Notes under the pieces: generated by a model
What the model was told of the DNA's origin: nothing
What the model saw: only the letters and a program-made list of their open reading frames with translations
Databases searched by the model: none
Position numbers and translations under genes: made by a program
Shown: positions 1 through 11,487 of the stretch, piece by piece
How positions within the stretch are numbered: position 1 is the first letter of the stretch
Layout: each line of letters starts with the position of its first letter
Assembly (NCBI RefSeq): GCF_032452875.1
Contig: NW_026893839.1
Coordinates: 62,001-126,000, forward strand
Reading direction: 5' to 3'
From: Bos javanicus
Taxonomy: Eukaryota; Chordata; Mammalia; Artiodactyla; Bovidae
Length of the DNA stretch: 64,000 nt

Positions 1-986
1 CACTGCTCACGTGGCTGATCATGCAATGCTCACATAGCAACCATGTACAGGTCACGTGACTGATCATGCACTAATCACGTAATTAATCCTCCACTGATCA
101 CCTGACTCATCATGCACTGATCACGTGGCTGATCATACACGTATCACGTGACAGATCATGCACTGATCACGTGGCTATCATGCACTGATCACGTGGCTGA
201 TCACACACGTATCACATGACTGATCATGCACTGATCACGTGGCTATCATGCACTGATCACGTGGCTATCATGCACTGATCACGTGGCTGATCATGCAATG
301 ATCACGTAGCTACCATGTACTGGTCACGTGACTGATCATGCACTGATCACGTAATTGATCATGCACTGAACACGTGAATAATCATGCACTGATCACGTGA
401 CTGATCATGCACTGATCACGTGGCTATCATGCACTTCTAACTTGGCTGATCATGCAATGATCACGCAGCTACCATGTACTGGTCACGTGACTGATCATGC
501 ACTGATAACGTAATTGATCATGTACTGGTCACGTGACTGATCATGCACTGATAACGTAATTGATCATGCACTGATCACGTGGCTGATCATGCCCTGATCA
601 CGTGGCTATCATGCACTTATCACATGGCTGGTCATACACTGATCATATAGCTACCATGTGCCGGTCACGTGAATGATCATACACCCATCAGGTGACTGAT
701 CATGCACTGATCACGTGGCTATCATGCACTGACAACGAGACTGATCATGCACTGATCACGTCTAATCATGCACTGATCACATGACTGCCTATGCACTGAT
801 CACGTGGATGATCATACACTAATCATGTGACAGATCATGCACTGATCACGTGGCTGATCATGCACTGATACCGTGACTGAGCATGGACTGATCACATGAC
901 TATGATGTAGTGATCACGTGACTTAATGGCGCTGATAATGTGACTGATCATGCGCTGATCATGTTTGCTATCATACACTGATCATG
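1..986. repeat. LTR-free 22/23-bp satellite, left end
   Basis: Direct reading shows continuous degenerate 22- and 23-bp monomers. Most contain TGATCACGTG followed by GCTATCATGCAC or ACTGATCATGCAC. The core hexamer CACGTG is palindromic and often decayed to CATGTG or CACATG. The segment is repeated from about 2092 onward. It runs off the window's left edge, and I see no gene or RNA in it. Confidence 0.9.
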
Positions 987-1230
987 TGCCTCTGGAAGCA
1001 ATAAACAAAGAGCTGAGTAGGCACGAATCAAACAGTCAGCAGGCAATAATCATGGAACTAAGCTGTGAGGAATCATGCTGCTCAGCTGGCAATAATCAAG
1101 CAGCTGAGCAGGCAGGAATTACGCAGCACAGCTGGCAATTGTCAAGCAGATGACAGGCAGGAATCGTGCATTTCAGCTGGCAATTGTCAAGCAGATGAGC
1201 AGACAATAATCACGCAGCTCAGTAGGCCCT
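987..1230 (+). repeat. Empty-site paralogue A of the LTR insertion module
   Basis: This 244-bp block matches the module that follows the PBS in LTR units (CAATA, AAAGAGCTGAG, CAGCTCAGCTGGCAATTGTC), but here it joins satellite directly through CATGTGCCTCTGGAAGC with no LTR or PBS. It is the long subtype, carrying AATCAAACAGTCAG. An open frame over 965-1153 is a by-product of the repeat. Confidence 0.85.
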
Positions 1231-3122
1231 GATCACGTGACTGAGCATGCACTGTTCACCTGGCTGATCATACACTGATCACGTGATTGATCATGCACTG
1301 ATCACTTGGATATCATGCACTGATCACGTGGCTGATCATACACTGTTCACGTGTCTGACCATGCACTGATCACATGGCTGATCATACACTGCTCACGTGA
1401 CTGATCATGCACTGATCACGTAATTGATCATGCACTGAACACGTGAATAATCATGCACTGATCACGTGACTGATCATGCACTGATCACGTGGCTATCATG
1501 CACTGCTAACTTGGCTGATCACGCAATGTTCACGCAGCTACCATGTACTGGTCACGTGACTGATCATGCACTGATCACGTGACTGAACCTGCACTGATCA
1601 CGTGACTGATCATGCACTGTTTACGAGACTCATCATGCACTGATCACGTGAATATCATGCACTGATCACGTGTTTGATCATACACACTTCACGTGTCTGA
1701 CCATGCACTCCTCACGTGGCTGATGATACACTGTTCACGTAACTGATCATGCACTGATCACGTGGATATCATGCACTGATCACGTGGCTGAACATGCACT
1801 GTTCACGTGGTTTACCACACACCTGTCACGTGACTGATCATGCACTGATCACGTGGCACCCATGCACTGATCGCGTGGCTGATCATACTCTGCTCACGTA
1901 ACTGATCATGCACACATCACGTGGCTCTCATGCACTTCTCACCTGGCTGGTCATGCAATGTTCACGTAGCTACCATATACTGGTCACATGACTGATCATT
2001 CTCAGATCACGTAAATGAGCACGTACTGTTCAGTTGACTGATCATGTACTGATCACCTGACTGATCATGCACTGATCACGTGGCTATCATGCACTGCTCA
2101 CGTGGCTGATCATGCAATGATCACGTAGCAACCATGTACTGGTCACGTGACTGATCATGCACTAATCACGTAATTAATCCTCCACTGATCACCTGACTCA
2201 TCATGCACTGATCACGTGGCTGATCACACACGTATCACGTGACTGATCATGCACTGATCACGTGGCTATCATGCACTGATCACGTGGCTGATCACACACG
2301 TATCACATGACTGATCATGCACTGATCACGTGGCTATCATGCACTGATCAAGTGGCTATCATGCACTGATCACGTGGCTGATCATGCAATGATCACGTAG
2401 CTACCATGTACTCGTCACGTGACTGATCATGCACTGATTACGTAATTGATCATGCACTGAACATGTGAATAATCATGCACTGATCACGTGACTGATCATG
2501 CACTGATCACGTGGCTATCATGCACTGCTAACTTGGCTGATCATGCAATGTTCACGCAGCTACCATGTACTGGTCACGTGACTGATCATGCACTGATGAT
2601 GTAATTGATCATGCACTGATCATGTGGCTGATCATGCACTGATCACGTGACTGATCGTGCACTGATCACGTGGCTGATCATGCCCTGATCACGTGGCTAT
2701 CATGCACTTATCACATGGCTGGTCATACACTGATCATATAGCTACCATGTACCGGTCACGTAAATGATCATACACCCATCAGGTGACTGATCATGCACTG
2801 ATCACGTGGCTATATTGCATTGTTAACGTGGCTGATCATACACTGATCACCTGCCTGTCATGCACAGATCAGGTGAGTAATCATGAACTGATTACTTAGC
2901 TATCATGTACTGATCACCTGGCTGATCATGTACATGAACATGTGGCTATCATGCAATGATCACATGGCTATCATGCACTGATCACGTGGCTGATCATGCA
3001 CTGCTACCCTGACTGAGCATGGACTGATCACATAACTATCATGTAGTGATCACGTGACTTAATGGCGCTGATCATGTGACTGATCATGCGCTGATCATGT
3101 TTGCTTTCATACACTGATCATG
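1231..3122. repeat. LTR-free 22/23-bp satellite
   Basis: Degenerate TGATCACGTG monomers continue without interruption. From about 2092 the sequence repeats that of position 1 (CACTGCTCACGTGGCTGATC, the rare TTAATCCTCCACTGATCACC), so a tandem copy of a roughly 2.1-kb LTR-free unit begins inside this tract. No gene is visible. Confidence 0.88.
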
Positions 3123-3366
3123 TGCCTCTGGAGGCAATAAACAAAGAGCTGAGTAAGCACGAATCAAACAGTCAGCAGGCAAAAATCATGGAACTCAGCT
3201 GTGAGGTATCATGCTGCTCAGCTGGCAATAATCAAGCAGCTGAGCAGGCAGGAATTACACAGCACAGCTGGCAATTGTCAAGCAGATGACAGGCAGGAAT
3301 CATGCAGCTCAGCTGGCAATTGCCAAGCTGATGAGCAGACAGGAATCACGCAGCTCAGCAGGCCCT
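3123..3366 (+). repeat. Empty-site paralogue B
   Basis: 244-bp long-subtype module, 2136 bp downstream of paralogue A and its closest relative. The junction reads CATGTGCCTCTGGAGGCAATA. This is the best visible match to the right flank of LTR units, which read CCTCAGGAGGCAATA after the PBS, so it is my reference for the unfilled site. Confidence 0.85.
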
Positions 3367-3876
3367 GATCACGTGACTGAGCATGCACTGTTCACCTGGC
3401 TGATCATACACTGATCACGTGATTGATCATGCACTGATCACTTGGATATCATGCACTGATCACGTGGCTGATCATAAACTGTTCACGTGTGTGACCATGC
3501 ACTGATCACATGGCTGATCATACACTGCTCACGTAACTGATCATGCACTGATCACGTAATTGATCATGCACTGATCACGTGGCTGAACATGCAATGATCA
3601 TGTAGCTACCATGTACTGGTCCCGTGAATGATCATGCACTGAAGACGTAATTTATCATGCACTGATCACGTGGCTGATCATGCACTGAACAAGTGACTGA
3701 TCATGCAGTGATCATGTGACTGATCATGCACTGATCACGTGGCTATCATGCACTGCTCACGTGGCTGATCATGCAATGATCACGTAATTGATCATGCACT
3801 GATCACCTGGCTTATCATGCATTGATCATGTGACTGATCATGTGCTGATCATGTTTGGTGTCACACACTGATCATG
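3367..3876. repeat. LTR-free 22/23-bp satellite
   Basis: Satellite monomers with local variants (TGAACAAGTGACTG, GAAGACGTAATTTATC). These variants recur at about 16320-16400, so the tract belongs to a segment duplicated 12.7 kb downstream. Confidence 0.85.
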
Positions 3877-4116
3877 TGCATCTGCAGGCAATGAACAAAG
3901 AGCTGAGTAGGCAGGAATCAGTCATCAGGCTATAATCATGGAACTCACCTCTGAGAAATCATGCTGCTCACCTGGCAATAATCAAGTAGATGAGCAGGCA
4001 GGAATTATGCAGCACAGGTGGCAATTGTCAAGGAGATGACAGGCAGGAATCGTGCAGCTCAGCTGGCAATTGTCAAGCAGAGGAGCAGACAGTAATCACG
4101 CAGCTCAGCAGGCCCT
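3877..4116 (+). repeat. Empty-site paralogue C
   Basis: 240-bp short-subtype module, lacking the 4-bp AAAC of A and B. The junction is diverged: CATGTGCATCTGCAGGCAATG. It matches paralogue F at 16565 closely, including the CATCAGGCTATAATCATGG variant, at an offset of 12,688 bp. Confidence 0.82.
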
Positions 4117-5072
4117 GATCACGTGACTGAGCATGCACTGTTCACGTCGCTGATCACACACCTTTCACGTGAATGATCATGCGCTGATCACGTGGCTCTC
4201 ATGCACTGATCACGTGATTGCGCATGCACTGATCACGTAATTGTATGCCCTGTTCACGTGGCTATCATGCACTGATGACGTGGCTGATCATGCACTGATC
4301 ATGTGACTGATCATGCACTGATCACGAAGCTATCTTGCACTGATCGCTTCACTGATCATACACTCATCACGGGACTGATCGTGCACTGACTACGGCGCTA
4401 TCATGCATTGACTACATGACTCCACATGCACTGATCACGTGGATGATCATGCACTGATCACGTGACTGACCATGCACTGAACACGTGACTGATTATGCAC
4501 TGATCACGTGGCTGATCATGCACTATTCATGTGGCTGACCATGCAATGATCACGTAGCTACCATGTACTGGTAACGTGACTGACCATGCACTGATCACGT
4601 GACTGATCATGCACTGATCACGTGGCTATCATGCACTGATCACTTGGCTGGTCATACTGATCACGTTTCTCATCATGCACTGATCACGTGGCTGATCATG
4701 CACTGATCACGTGACTGATCATGCACTGTTCACGTGGCTATCATGCACTGATCACGTGGCTATCATGCACTGATCACGTGACTGCGCATGCACTGATGAC
4801 GTGGCTGTTCGGGCACTGATCACGTGTTTATCAGGCAGTGATCAGTGACTGACAGGCGCTGATCAGGGGACTGTGCACACACTGATCAGGTGGCTGATCA
4901 GGAACTGACCACCTGACTGCGCATGCAGTGATCACGTGGCTGGTCGTTCACTGATCACGTGTTTATCATCCGGTGATCACGTGACTGAGAGGCGCTGATC
5001 ACGTGACTGTGCCGTCAATGATCACGTGGCTGAGCAGGCACTGATATCGTGACTGAGCATGCTCTGATCATG
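4117..5072. repeat. 22/23-bp satellite leading into the first LTR
   Basis: The left part is LTR-free type satellite with unusual monomers (CACGAAGCTATCTTGCAC, CACTGACTACGGCGC). From about 4720 the sequence becomes the spacer end seen upstream of every LTR (GGCTGTTCGGGCAC, TTTATCAGGCAGTGATCAGTG, GACTGAGAGGCGCTGATC). It ends at GATCATG, immediately before the LTR. Confidence 0.85.
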
Positions 5073-5673
5073 TGCCGGGAGCCGGGGAGGCATTCCACTC
5101 TGGACAAAGGTCATGAGGAAGGAGGCTCGGCATACGCAAATGCGGGATCGAGCCTCAGGAGTCCACCCGGATATTCTCGAGCATCTCCCCCCCAAAAAAA
5201 CCGGAGTCTGCCTACTGTATTGCTTTGTGCTCTCACCTCTGATTTCACTGGGGGATGTCCCCCACCACCATCTCGCTCTCTCTGTCAAAGAGTTAACTTA
5301 CAGCTCCAATTCATAAAGTTCCTTGTCATTCTTCCCTTTACCTTCCAGCTGAGTCTCCATCTGGAGCGCGGAACCCACCACGCGTACTAATTATGCCTGG
5401 GCTGCTAAGACCCACTCGAGAAGGTGTCTAGGGTGAGGCACCTTTCGCTATTCGAGAGGGCACCTGCGGCCTACGTACGTGGTGCAAACTTCTTGTCTTG
5501 AAGTTTGATTGGTCTTCCGCGGAAACCAAGCTACTCAGTCTCTTTTCTCCACCGAATTTTCCTACTGAGCTCTCCTCATACTATTATTCTTGACATCCCG
5601 ATTAGCATATAAAGAGTCGCCTAGGCCATCTCTCCTTCGAATACCCTGGATCAGTTGGGGCTGGTCCCCGGCA
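5073..5673 (+). mobile_element. ERV-type LTR, copy 1 of 38, with PBS at 5676-5693
   Basis: The 601-bp element starts TGCCGGGAGCC and ends GGTCCCCGGCA, so its termini form a perfect 7-bp inverted repeat with retroviral TG...CA ends. Two bases later TGGCGACCGAACAGGGAC matches the tRNA-Lys3 primer binding site at 17 of 18 positions (A for C at position 6). Visible elements are a CATAAA at 5312-5317, an inverted CCAAT box ATTGG at 5508-5512, and TATAAAGA at 5608-5615. No internal retroviral sequence or 3' LTR follows; the PBS runs into the 46-bp module. Class II (Lys-primed) is an inference from the PBS. This copy has the private changes CTACGTACGTGG and CCTTTACCTTCC. It is the first LTR after 5 kb of LTR-free satellite. 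Confidence 0.87.
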
Positions 5674-6438
5674 GGTGGCGACCGAACAGGGACCTCAGGA
5701 GGCAATATTCAAAGAGCTGAGCAGACACGAACCACGCAATCAGCAGGCAATAAGCATGGAGCTCAGCAGTGACGAATCATGCTGCTCAACTGGCAATAAT
5801 CAAGCACGTGACCAGGCAGGAATCACGCAGCTCAGCTGGCAATTGTCAAGCAGATGAGCCAGCAGGAATCACGCAGCTCAGCAGGCCCTGATCACGTGAC
5901 TCTGCAGGCACTGATCACGTGGCTGATCAAGTCCAGATCACGTGACTGAGCATGCACTGATCACGTGGCTATCATGCACTGATGACGTGACTGCGCATTC
6001 ACTGATGACGTGGCTGATCGGGCACTGATCACATGGCTCATCATGCACTGATCACGTGTTTATCAGGCAATGATCAGTGACTGACAGTCGCTGATAATGG
6101 GACTGTGCACGCACTGATCACGTGGCTATCATGCACTGATCACGTGACTGCGCATGCACTGATGACGTGGCTGTTCGGGCACTGATCACGTGTTTATCAG
6201 GCAGTGATCAGTGACTGACAGGCGCTGATCAGGGGACTGTGCACGCACTGATCAGGTGGCTGAACAGGAACTGACCACCTGACTGCGCATGCAGTGATCA
6301 CGTGGCTGGTCGTTCACTGATCACGTGTTTATCATCCGGTGATCACGTGACTGAGAGGCGCTGATCACGTGACTGTGCCGTCAGTGATCACCTGGCTGAG
6401 CAGGCACTGATATCATGACTGAGCATGCACTGATCATG
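5674..6438. repeat. 765-bp spacer: post-PBS module plus 22-bp satellite
   Basis: GG, the PBS, then a module with one complete 46-bp repeat and a partial one ending at 5889, then 549 bp of satellite. Within the satellite, a stretch with TTTATCAGGCAATGATCAGTG is paralogous to a later one with TTTATCAGGCAGTGATCAGTG about 135-157 bp downstream, so each spacer holds an internal duplication. Confidence 0.85.
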
Positions 6439-7038
6439 TGCCGGGAGCCGGGAGGCATTCCACTCTGGACAAAGGTCATGAGGAAGGAGGCTCGGCATAC
6501 GCAAATGCGGGATCGAGCCTCAGGAGTCCACCCGGATATTCTCGAGCATCTCCCCCCAAAAAAAACCGGAGTCTGCCTACTGTATTGCTTTGTGCTCTCA
6601 CCTCTGATTTCACTGGGGCTGTCCCCCACCACCATCTCGCTCTCTCTGTCAAAGAGTTAACTTACAGCTCCAATTCATAAAGTTCCTTGTCATTCTTCCC
6701 TTTAACTTCCAGCTGAGTCTCCATCTGGAGCGCGGAAACCACCACGCTTACTAATTATGCCTGGGCTGCTAAGACCCACTCGAGAAGGTGTCTAGGGTGA
6801 GGCACCTTTCGCTATTCGAGAGGTCACCTGCGGCCTACGTACGTGGTGCAAACTTTTTGTCTTGAAGTTTGATTGGTCTTCCGCGTAAACCAAGCTACTC
6901 AGTCTCTTTTCTCCACCGAATTTTCCTACTGAGCTCTCCTCATACTATTATTCTTGACATCTCCGATTAGCATATAAAGAGTCGCCTAGGCCATCTCTCC
7001 TTCGAATACCCTGGATCAGTTGGGGCTGGTCCCCGGCA
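6439..7038 (+). mobile_element. ERV-type LTR, copy 2, PBS 7041-7058
   Basis: 600 bp. One G is missing from the GCCGGGG run near the 5' end and one from the GGGGG arm of the hairpin, and CGGAAACCACC replaces CGGAACCCACC. All three changes recur only in copy 37. The PBS has a second change (AACAAGGAC). TATAAAGA is at 6973-6980. Confidence 0.85.
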
Positions 7039-8729
7039 GGTGGCGACCGAACAAGGACCTCAGGAAGCAATACTCAAAGAGCTGAGCAGACACGAACCAC
7101 GCAATCAGCAGGCAATAAGCATGGAGCTCAGCAGTGACGAATCATGCTGCTCAGCTGGCAATAATCAAGCAGGTGACCAGGCAGGAATCACGCAGCTCAG
7201 CTGGCAATTGTCACGCAGATGAGCCGGCAGGAATCACGCAGCTCAGCAGGCCCTGATCACGTGACTCTGCAGGCACTGATCACGTGGCTGATCAAGTCCA
7301 GATCACGTGACTGAGCATGCACTGATCACGTGGCTATCATGCACTGTTCACGTGGCTGATCATACACTGGTCACCTGCCTGGTCATGCACAGATCAGCTG
7401 ACTAATCATGAACTGATCACGTAGCAATCATTCACTGATCACCTGGCTGATCATGCACTGATCACGTGGCTATAATGCACTGGTCACGTGGCTGATCATG
7501 CACTGATACCGAGACTGAGCATGGACTGATCACATGACTATCATGTAGTGATCACGTGACTTAATGGTGCTGACCATGTGACTGATCATGCACTGATCAC
7601 GTGACTGATCATGCAGTGATCACGTGGCTATCATGCATTACTCATGTGGCTGATCATGCAATGATCATGTAGCTACCATGTACAGGACACGTGAATGACC
7701 ATACACACATCAGGTGACTGATCATGCACTGATCACGTGGCTATCATGCACTGACCACGAGACTGATCATGCACTGATCACGTCTATATCATGCACTGAT
7801 CACATGACTGCCCATGCACTGATCACGTGGATGATCATACACTAATCATGTGACAGATCATGCACTGATCACGTGGCTGATCATTCACTGATACCATGAC
7901 TGAGCATGGACTGATCACATGACTATCATGTAGTGATCACGTGACTTAATGGCGCTGGTCATGTGACTGATCATGCACTGATCATGTTTGCTATCATACA
8001 CTGATCATGTGCCTCTGGAAGCAATAAACAAAGAGCTGAGCAGGCAGGAATCAGTCACCAGGCAATAATCATGGAACTAAGCTCTGAGAAATCATGCTGC
8101 TCAGCTGGCAATAATCAAGTAGATGAGCAGGCAGGAATTACGCAGCACAGGTGGCAATTGTCAAGGAGATGACAGGCAGGAATCGTGCAGCTCAGCTGGC
8201 AATTGTCAAGCAGATGAGCAGACAGAAATCACGCAGCTCAGCAGGCCCTAATCACGTGACTGAGCATGCACTGTTCACGTGGCTGATCACACAACTATCA
8301 CGTGACTGATCATGCACTGATCACGTGGCTCTCATGCACTGATCACGTGTTTATCAGGCAACGATCAGTGACTGACAGGCGCTGATCATGGGACTGTGCA
8401 CGCACTGTTCACGTGGCTATCATGCACTGATCACGTGACTGCGCATGCACTGATGACGTGGCTGTTCGGGCACTGATCACGTGTTTATCAGGCAGTGATC
8501 AGTGACTGACAGGCGCTGATCAGGGGACTGTGCACGCACTGATCAGGTGGCTGATCAGAAACTGACCACCTGACTGTGCATGCAGTGATCACGTGGCTGG
8601 TCGTTCACTGATCACGTGTTTATCATACGGTGATCAGGTGACTGAGAGGCGCTGATCACGTGAATGTGCCGTCACTGATCACGTGGCTGAGCAGGCACTG
8701 ATATCATGACTGAGCATGCACTGATCATG
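7039..8729. repeat. 1691-bp long spacer containing an empty site
   Basis: Equivalent to a 765-bp spacer carrying about 926 bp of extra LTR-free satellite, entered after CACGTGGCTATCATGCACTG near 7346 and left near 8340. The added segment carries empty-site paralogue D. The same arrangement recurs after LTR copy 5, 5.1 kb downstream. Confidence 0.85.
8010..8249 (+). repeat. Empty-site paralogue D
   Basis: 240-bp short-subtype module joined to satellite by CATGTGCCTCTGGAAGCAATA, without LTR or PBS. It is nearly identical to paralogue E, 5096 bp downstream. Confidence 0.83.
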
Positions 8730-9331
8730 TGCCGGGAGCCGGGGAGGCATTCCACTCTGGACAAAGGTCATGAGGAAGGAGGCTCGGCATACGCAAATGC
8801 GGGATCGAGCCTCAGGAGTCCACCCGGATATTCTCGAGAATCTCCCCCCGAAAAAAACCAGAGTCTGCCTACTGTATTGCTTTGTGCTCTCACCTCTGAT
8901 TTCACTGGGGGCTGTCCCCCACCACCATCTCGCTCTCTCTGTCAAAGAGTTAACTTACAGCTCCAATTCATAGAGTTCCTTGTCATTCTTCCCTTTAACT
9001 TCCAGCTGAGTCTCCATCTGGAGCGCGGAACCCACCACGCTTACTAATTATGCCTGGGCTGCTAAGACCCACTCGAGAAGGTGTCTAGGGTGAGGCACCT
9101 TTCGCTATTCGAGAGGGTGCCTGCGGCCTACGTAAGTGGTGCAAACTTCTTGTCTTGAAGTTTGATTGGTCTTCCGCGTAAACCAAGCTACTCAGTCTCT
9201 TTTCTCCACCGAAATTTCCTACTGAGCTCTCCTCATACTATCATTCTTGACATCTCTGATTAGCATATAAATAGTCGCCTAGGCCATCTCTACTTCGAAT
9301 ACCCTGGATCAGTTGGGGCTGGTCCCCGGCA
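8730..9331 (+). mobile_element. ERV-type LTR, copy 3, PBS 9334-9351
   Basis: 602 bp. It carries CGAGAATCTCC instead of CGAGCATCTCC, shared with copy 6. The PBS has an extra C-to-G change at its position 8 (GACGGAAC). TATAAATA precedes the 3' end by 65 bp, as in most copies. Confidence 0.85.
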
Positions 9332-10074
9332 GGTGGCGACGGAACAGGGACCTCAGGAGGCAATACTCAAAGAGCTGAGCAGACACGAACCACGCAATCA
9401 GCAGGCAATAAGCATGGAGCTCAGTAGTGACGAATCACGCTGCTGAACTGGCAATAATCAAGCACGTGACCAGGCAGGAATCACGCAGCTCAGCAGGCAA
9501 TTGTCAAGCAGATGAGCCAGCAGGAATCACGCAGCTCAGCAGGCCCTGATCACGTGACTCTGCAGGCACTGATCACGTGGCTGATCAAGTCCAGATCACG
9601 TGACTGAGCATGCACTGATCACGTGGCTATCATGCACTGATGACGTGACTGATCGGGCACTGATCACATGGCTCATCATGCACTGATCACGTGTTTATCA
9701 GGCAATGATCAGTGACTGACAGTCGCTGATCATGGGACTGTGCACGCACTGATCACGTGGCTATCATGCACTGATCACGTTACTGCACATGCACTGATGA
9801 CGTGGCTGTTCGGGCACTGATCACGTGTTTATCAGGCAGTGATCAGTGACTGACAGGCGCTGATCAGGGGACTGTGCACGCACTGATCAGGTGGCTGAAC
9901 AGGAACTGACCACCTGACTGCGCATGCAGTGATCACGTGGCTGGTCGTTCACTGATCACGTGTTTATCCTACGGTGATCACGTGACTGAGAGGCGCTGAT
10001 CACGTGACTGTGCCGTCAGTGATCACGTGGGTGAGCATGGAATTAATATCGTGACTGAGCATGCACTGATCATG
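9332..10074. repeat. 743-bp spacer, one 22-bp monomer short
   Basis: A 765-type spacer with one complete 46-bp repeat. About 22 bp are missing near 9640, where TGATGACGTGACTGATCGGGC fuses two adjacent monomers. Just before the next LTR it reads GAGCATGGAATTAATATC in place of GAGCAGGCACTGATATC, a variant shared only with the spacer before copy 9. Confidence 0.84.
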
Positions 10075-10676
10075 TGCCGGGAGCCGGGGAGGCATTCCAC
10101 TCTGGACAAAGGTCATGAGGAAGGAGGCTCGGCATACGCAAATGCGGGATCGAGCCTCAGGAGTCCACCCGGATATTCTCTAGCATCTCCCCCCCCAAAA
10201 AACCGGAGTCTGCCTACTGTATTGCTTTGTGCTCTCACCTCTGATTTCACTGGGGGCTGTCCCCCACCACCATCTCGCTCTCTCTGTCAAAGTGTTAACT
10301 TACAGCTCCAATTCATAAAGTTCCTTGTCATTCTTCCCTTTAACTTCCAGCTGAGTCTCCATCTGGAGCGCGGAACCCACCACGTTTACTAATTATGCCT
10401 GGGCTGCTAAGACCCACTCGAGAAGGTGTCTAGTGTGAGGCACCTTTCGCTATTTGAGAGGGCACCTGCGGCCTACGTAAGTGGTGCAAACTTCTTGTCT
10501 TGAAGTTTGATTGGTCTTCCGCGTAAACCAAGCTACTCAGTCTCTTTTCTCTACCAAATTTTCCTACTGACCTCTCCTCATACTATTATTCTTGACATCT
10601 CTGATTAGCATATAAATAGTCGCCTAGGCCATCTCTCCTTCGAATACCCTGGATCAGTTGGGGCTGGTCCCCGGCA
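10075..10676 (+). mobile_element. ERV-type LTR, copy 4, PBS 10679-10696
   Basis: 602 bp. It is the first copy of the T class, marked by GTCTAGTGTGAGG and CTATTTGAGAGG where the other class has TAGGGTG and TTCGAGAGG. TTCTCTAGCATC has lost the XhoI-like CTCGAG. Confidence 0.85.
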
Positions 10677-11487
10677 GGTGGCGACCGAACAGGGACCTCA
10701 GGAGGCAATACTCAAAGATCTGAGCAGACACGAACCACGCAATCAGCAGGCAATAAGCATGGAGCTCAGCAGTGACGAATCATGCTCCTCAACTGGCAAT
10801 AATCAAGCATGTGACCAGGCAGGAATCACGCAGCTCAGCTGACAATTGTCAAGCAGATGAGCCGACAGGAATCACGCAGCTCAGATGGCAATTGTCATGC
10901 AGATGAGCCGGCAGGAATCACGCAGCTCAGCAGACCCTGATCACGTGACTCTGCCGGTACTGATCACGTGGCTGATCAAGTCCAGATCACGTGACTGAGC
11001 ATGCACTGATCACGTGGCTATCATGCACTGATGACGTGACTGCGCATGCACTGATGACGTGGCTGATCGGGCACTGATCACATGGCTCATCATGCACTGA
11101 TCACGTGTTTATCAGGCAATGATCAGTGACTGACAGGCGCTGATCATGGGACTGTGCATGCACTGATCACGTGGCTATCATGCACTGATGACGTGACTGC
11201 GCATGCACTGATGACGTGGCTGTTCGGGCACTGATCACGTGTTTATCAGGTAGTGATCAGTGACTGACAGGCGCTGATCAGGGGACTGTGCACGCACTGA
11301 TCAGGTGGCTGATCAGGAACTGACCACCTGACTGTGCATGCAGTGATCACGTGGCTGGTCGTTCACTGATCACGTGTTTATCATCCGGTGATCACGTGAC
11401 TGAGAGGCGCTGATCACGTGACTGTGCCGTCAGTGATCACGTGGGTGAGCAGGCACTGATATCGTGACTGAGCATGCACTGATCATG
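10677..11487. repeat. 811-bp spacer, two complete 46-bp repeats
   Basis: The module carries AAGATCTGAG, CTCCTCAACTGG, CAAGCATGTGACC and CTGCCGGTACTG. This variant haplotype recurs after copies 7, 9, 11 and 30 and partly after 37. GGGTGAGCAGGCAC precedes the next LTR. Confidence 0.85.

Noticed and set aside
1..5072. CRISPR array, suggested by short regular repeats
   Set aside because: The 22/23-bp monomers are head-to-tail, degenerate, and have no unique spacers; there is no cas gene or leader.
5676..5693. A tRNA gene or tRNA-derived SINE at the PBS
   Set aside because: Only the 18 nt complementary to a tRNA 3' end are present; there are no A and B boxes or cloverleaf arms.
5073..7038. A complete provirus between LTR copies 1 and 2
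   Set aside because: Only 765 bp of 46-bp module and satellite lie between them. No polypurine tract, gag, pol or env sequence is visible, and all LTRs share the same orientation and spacing.
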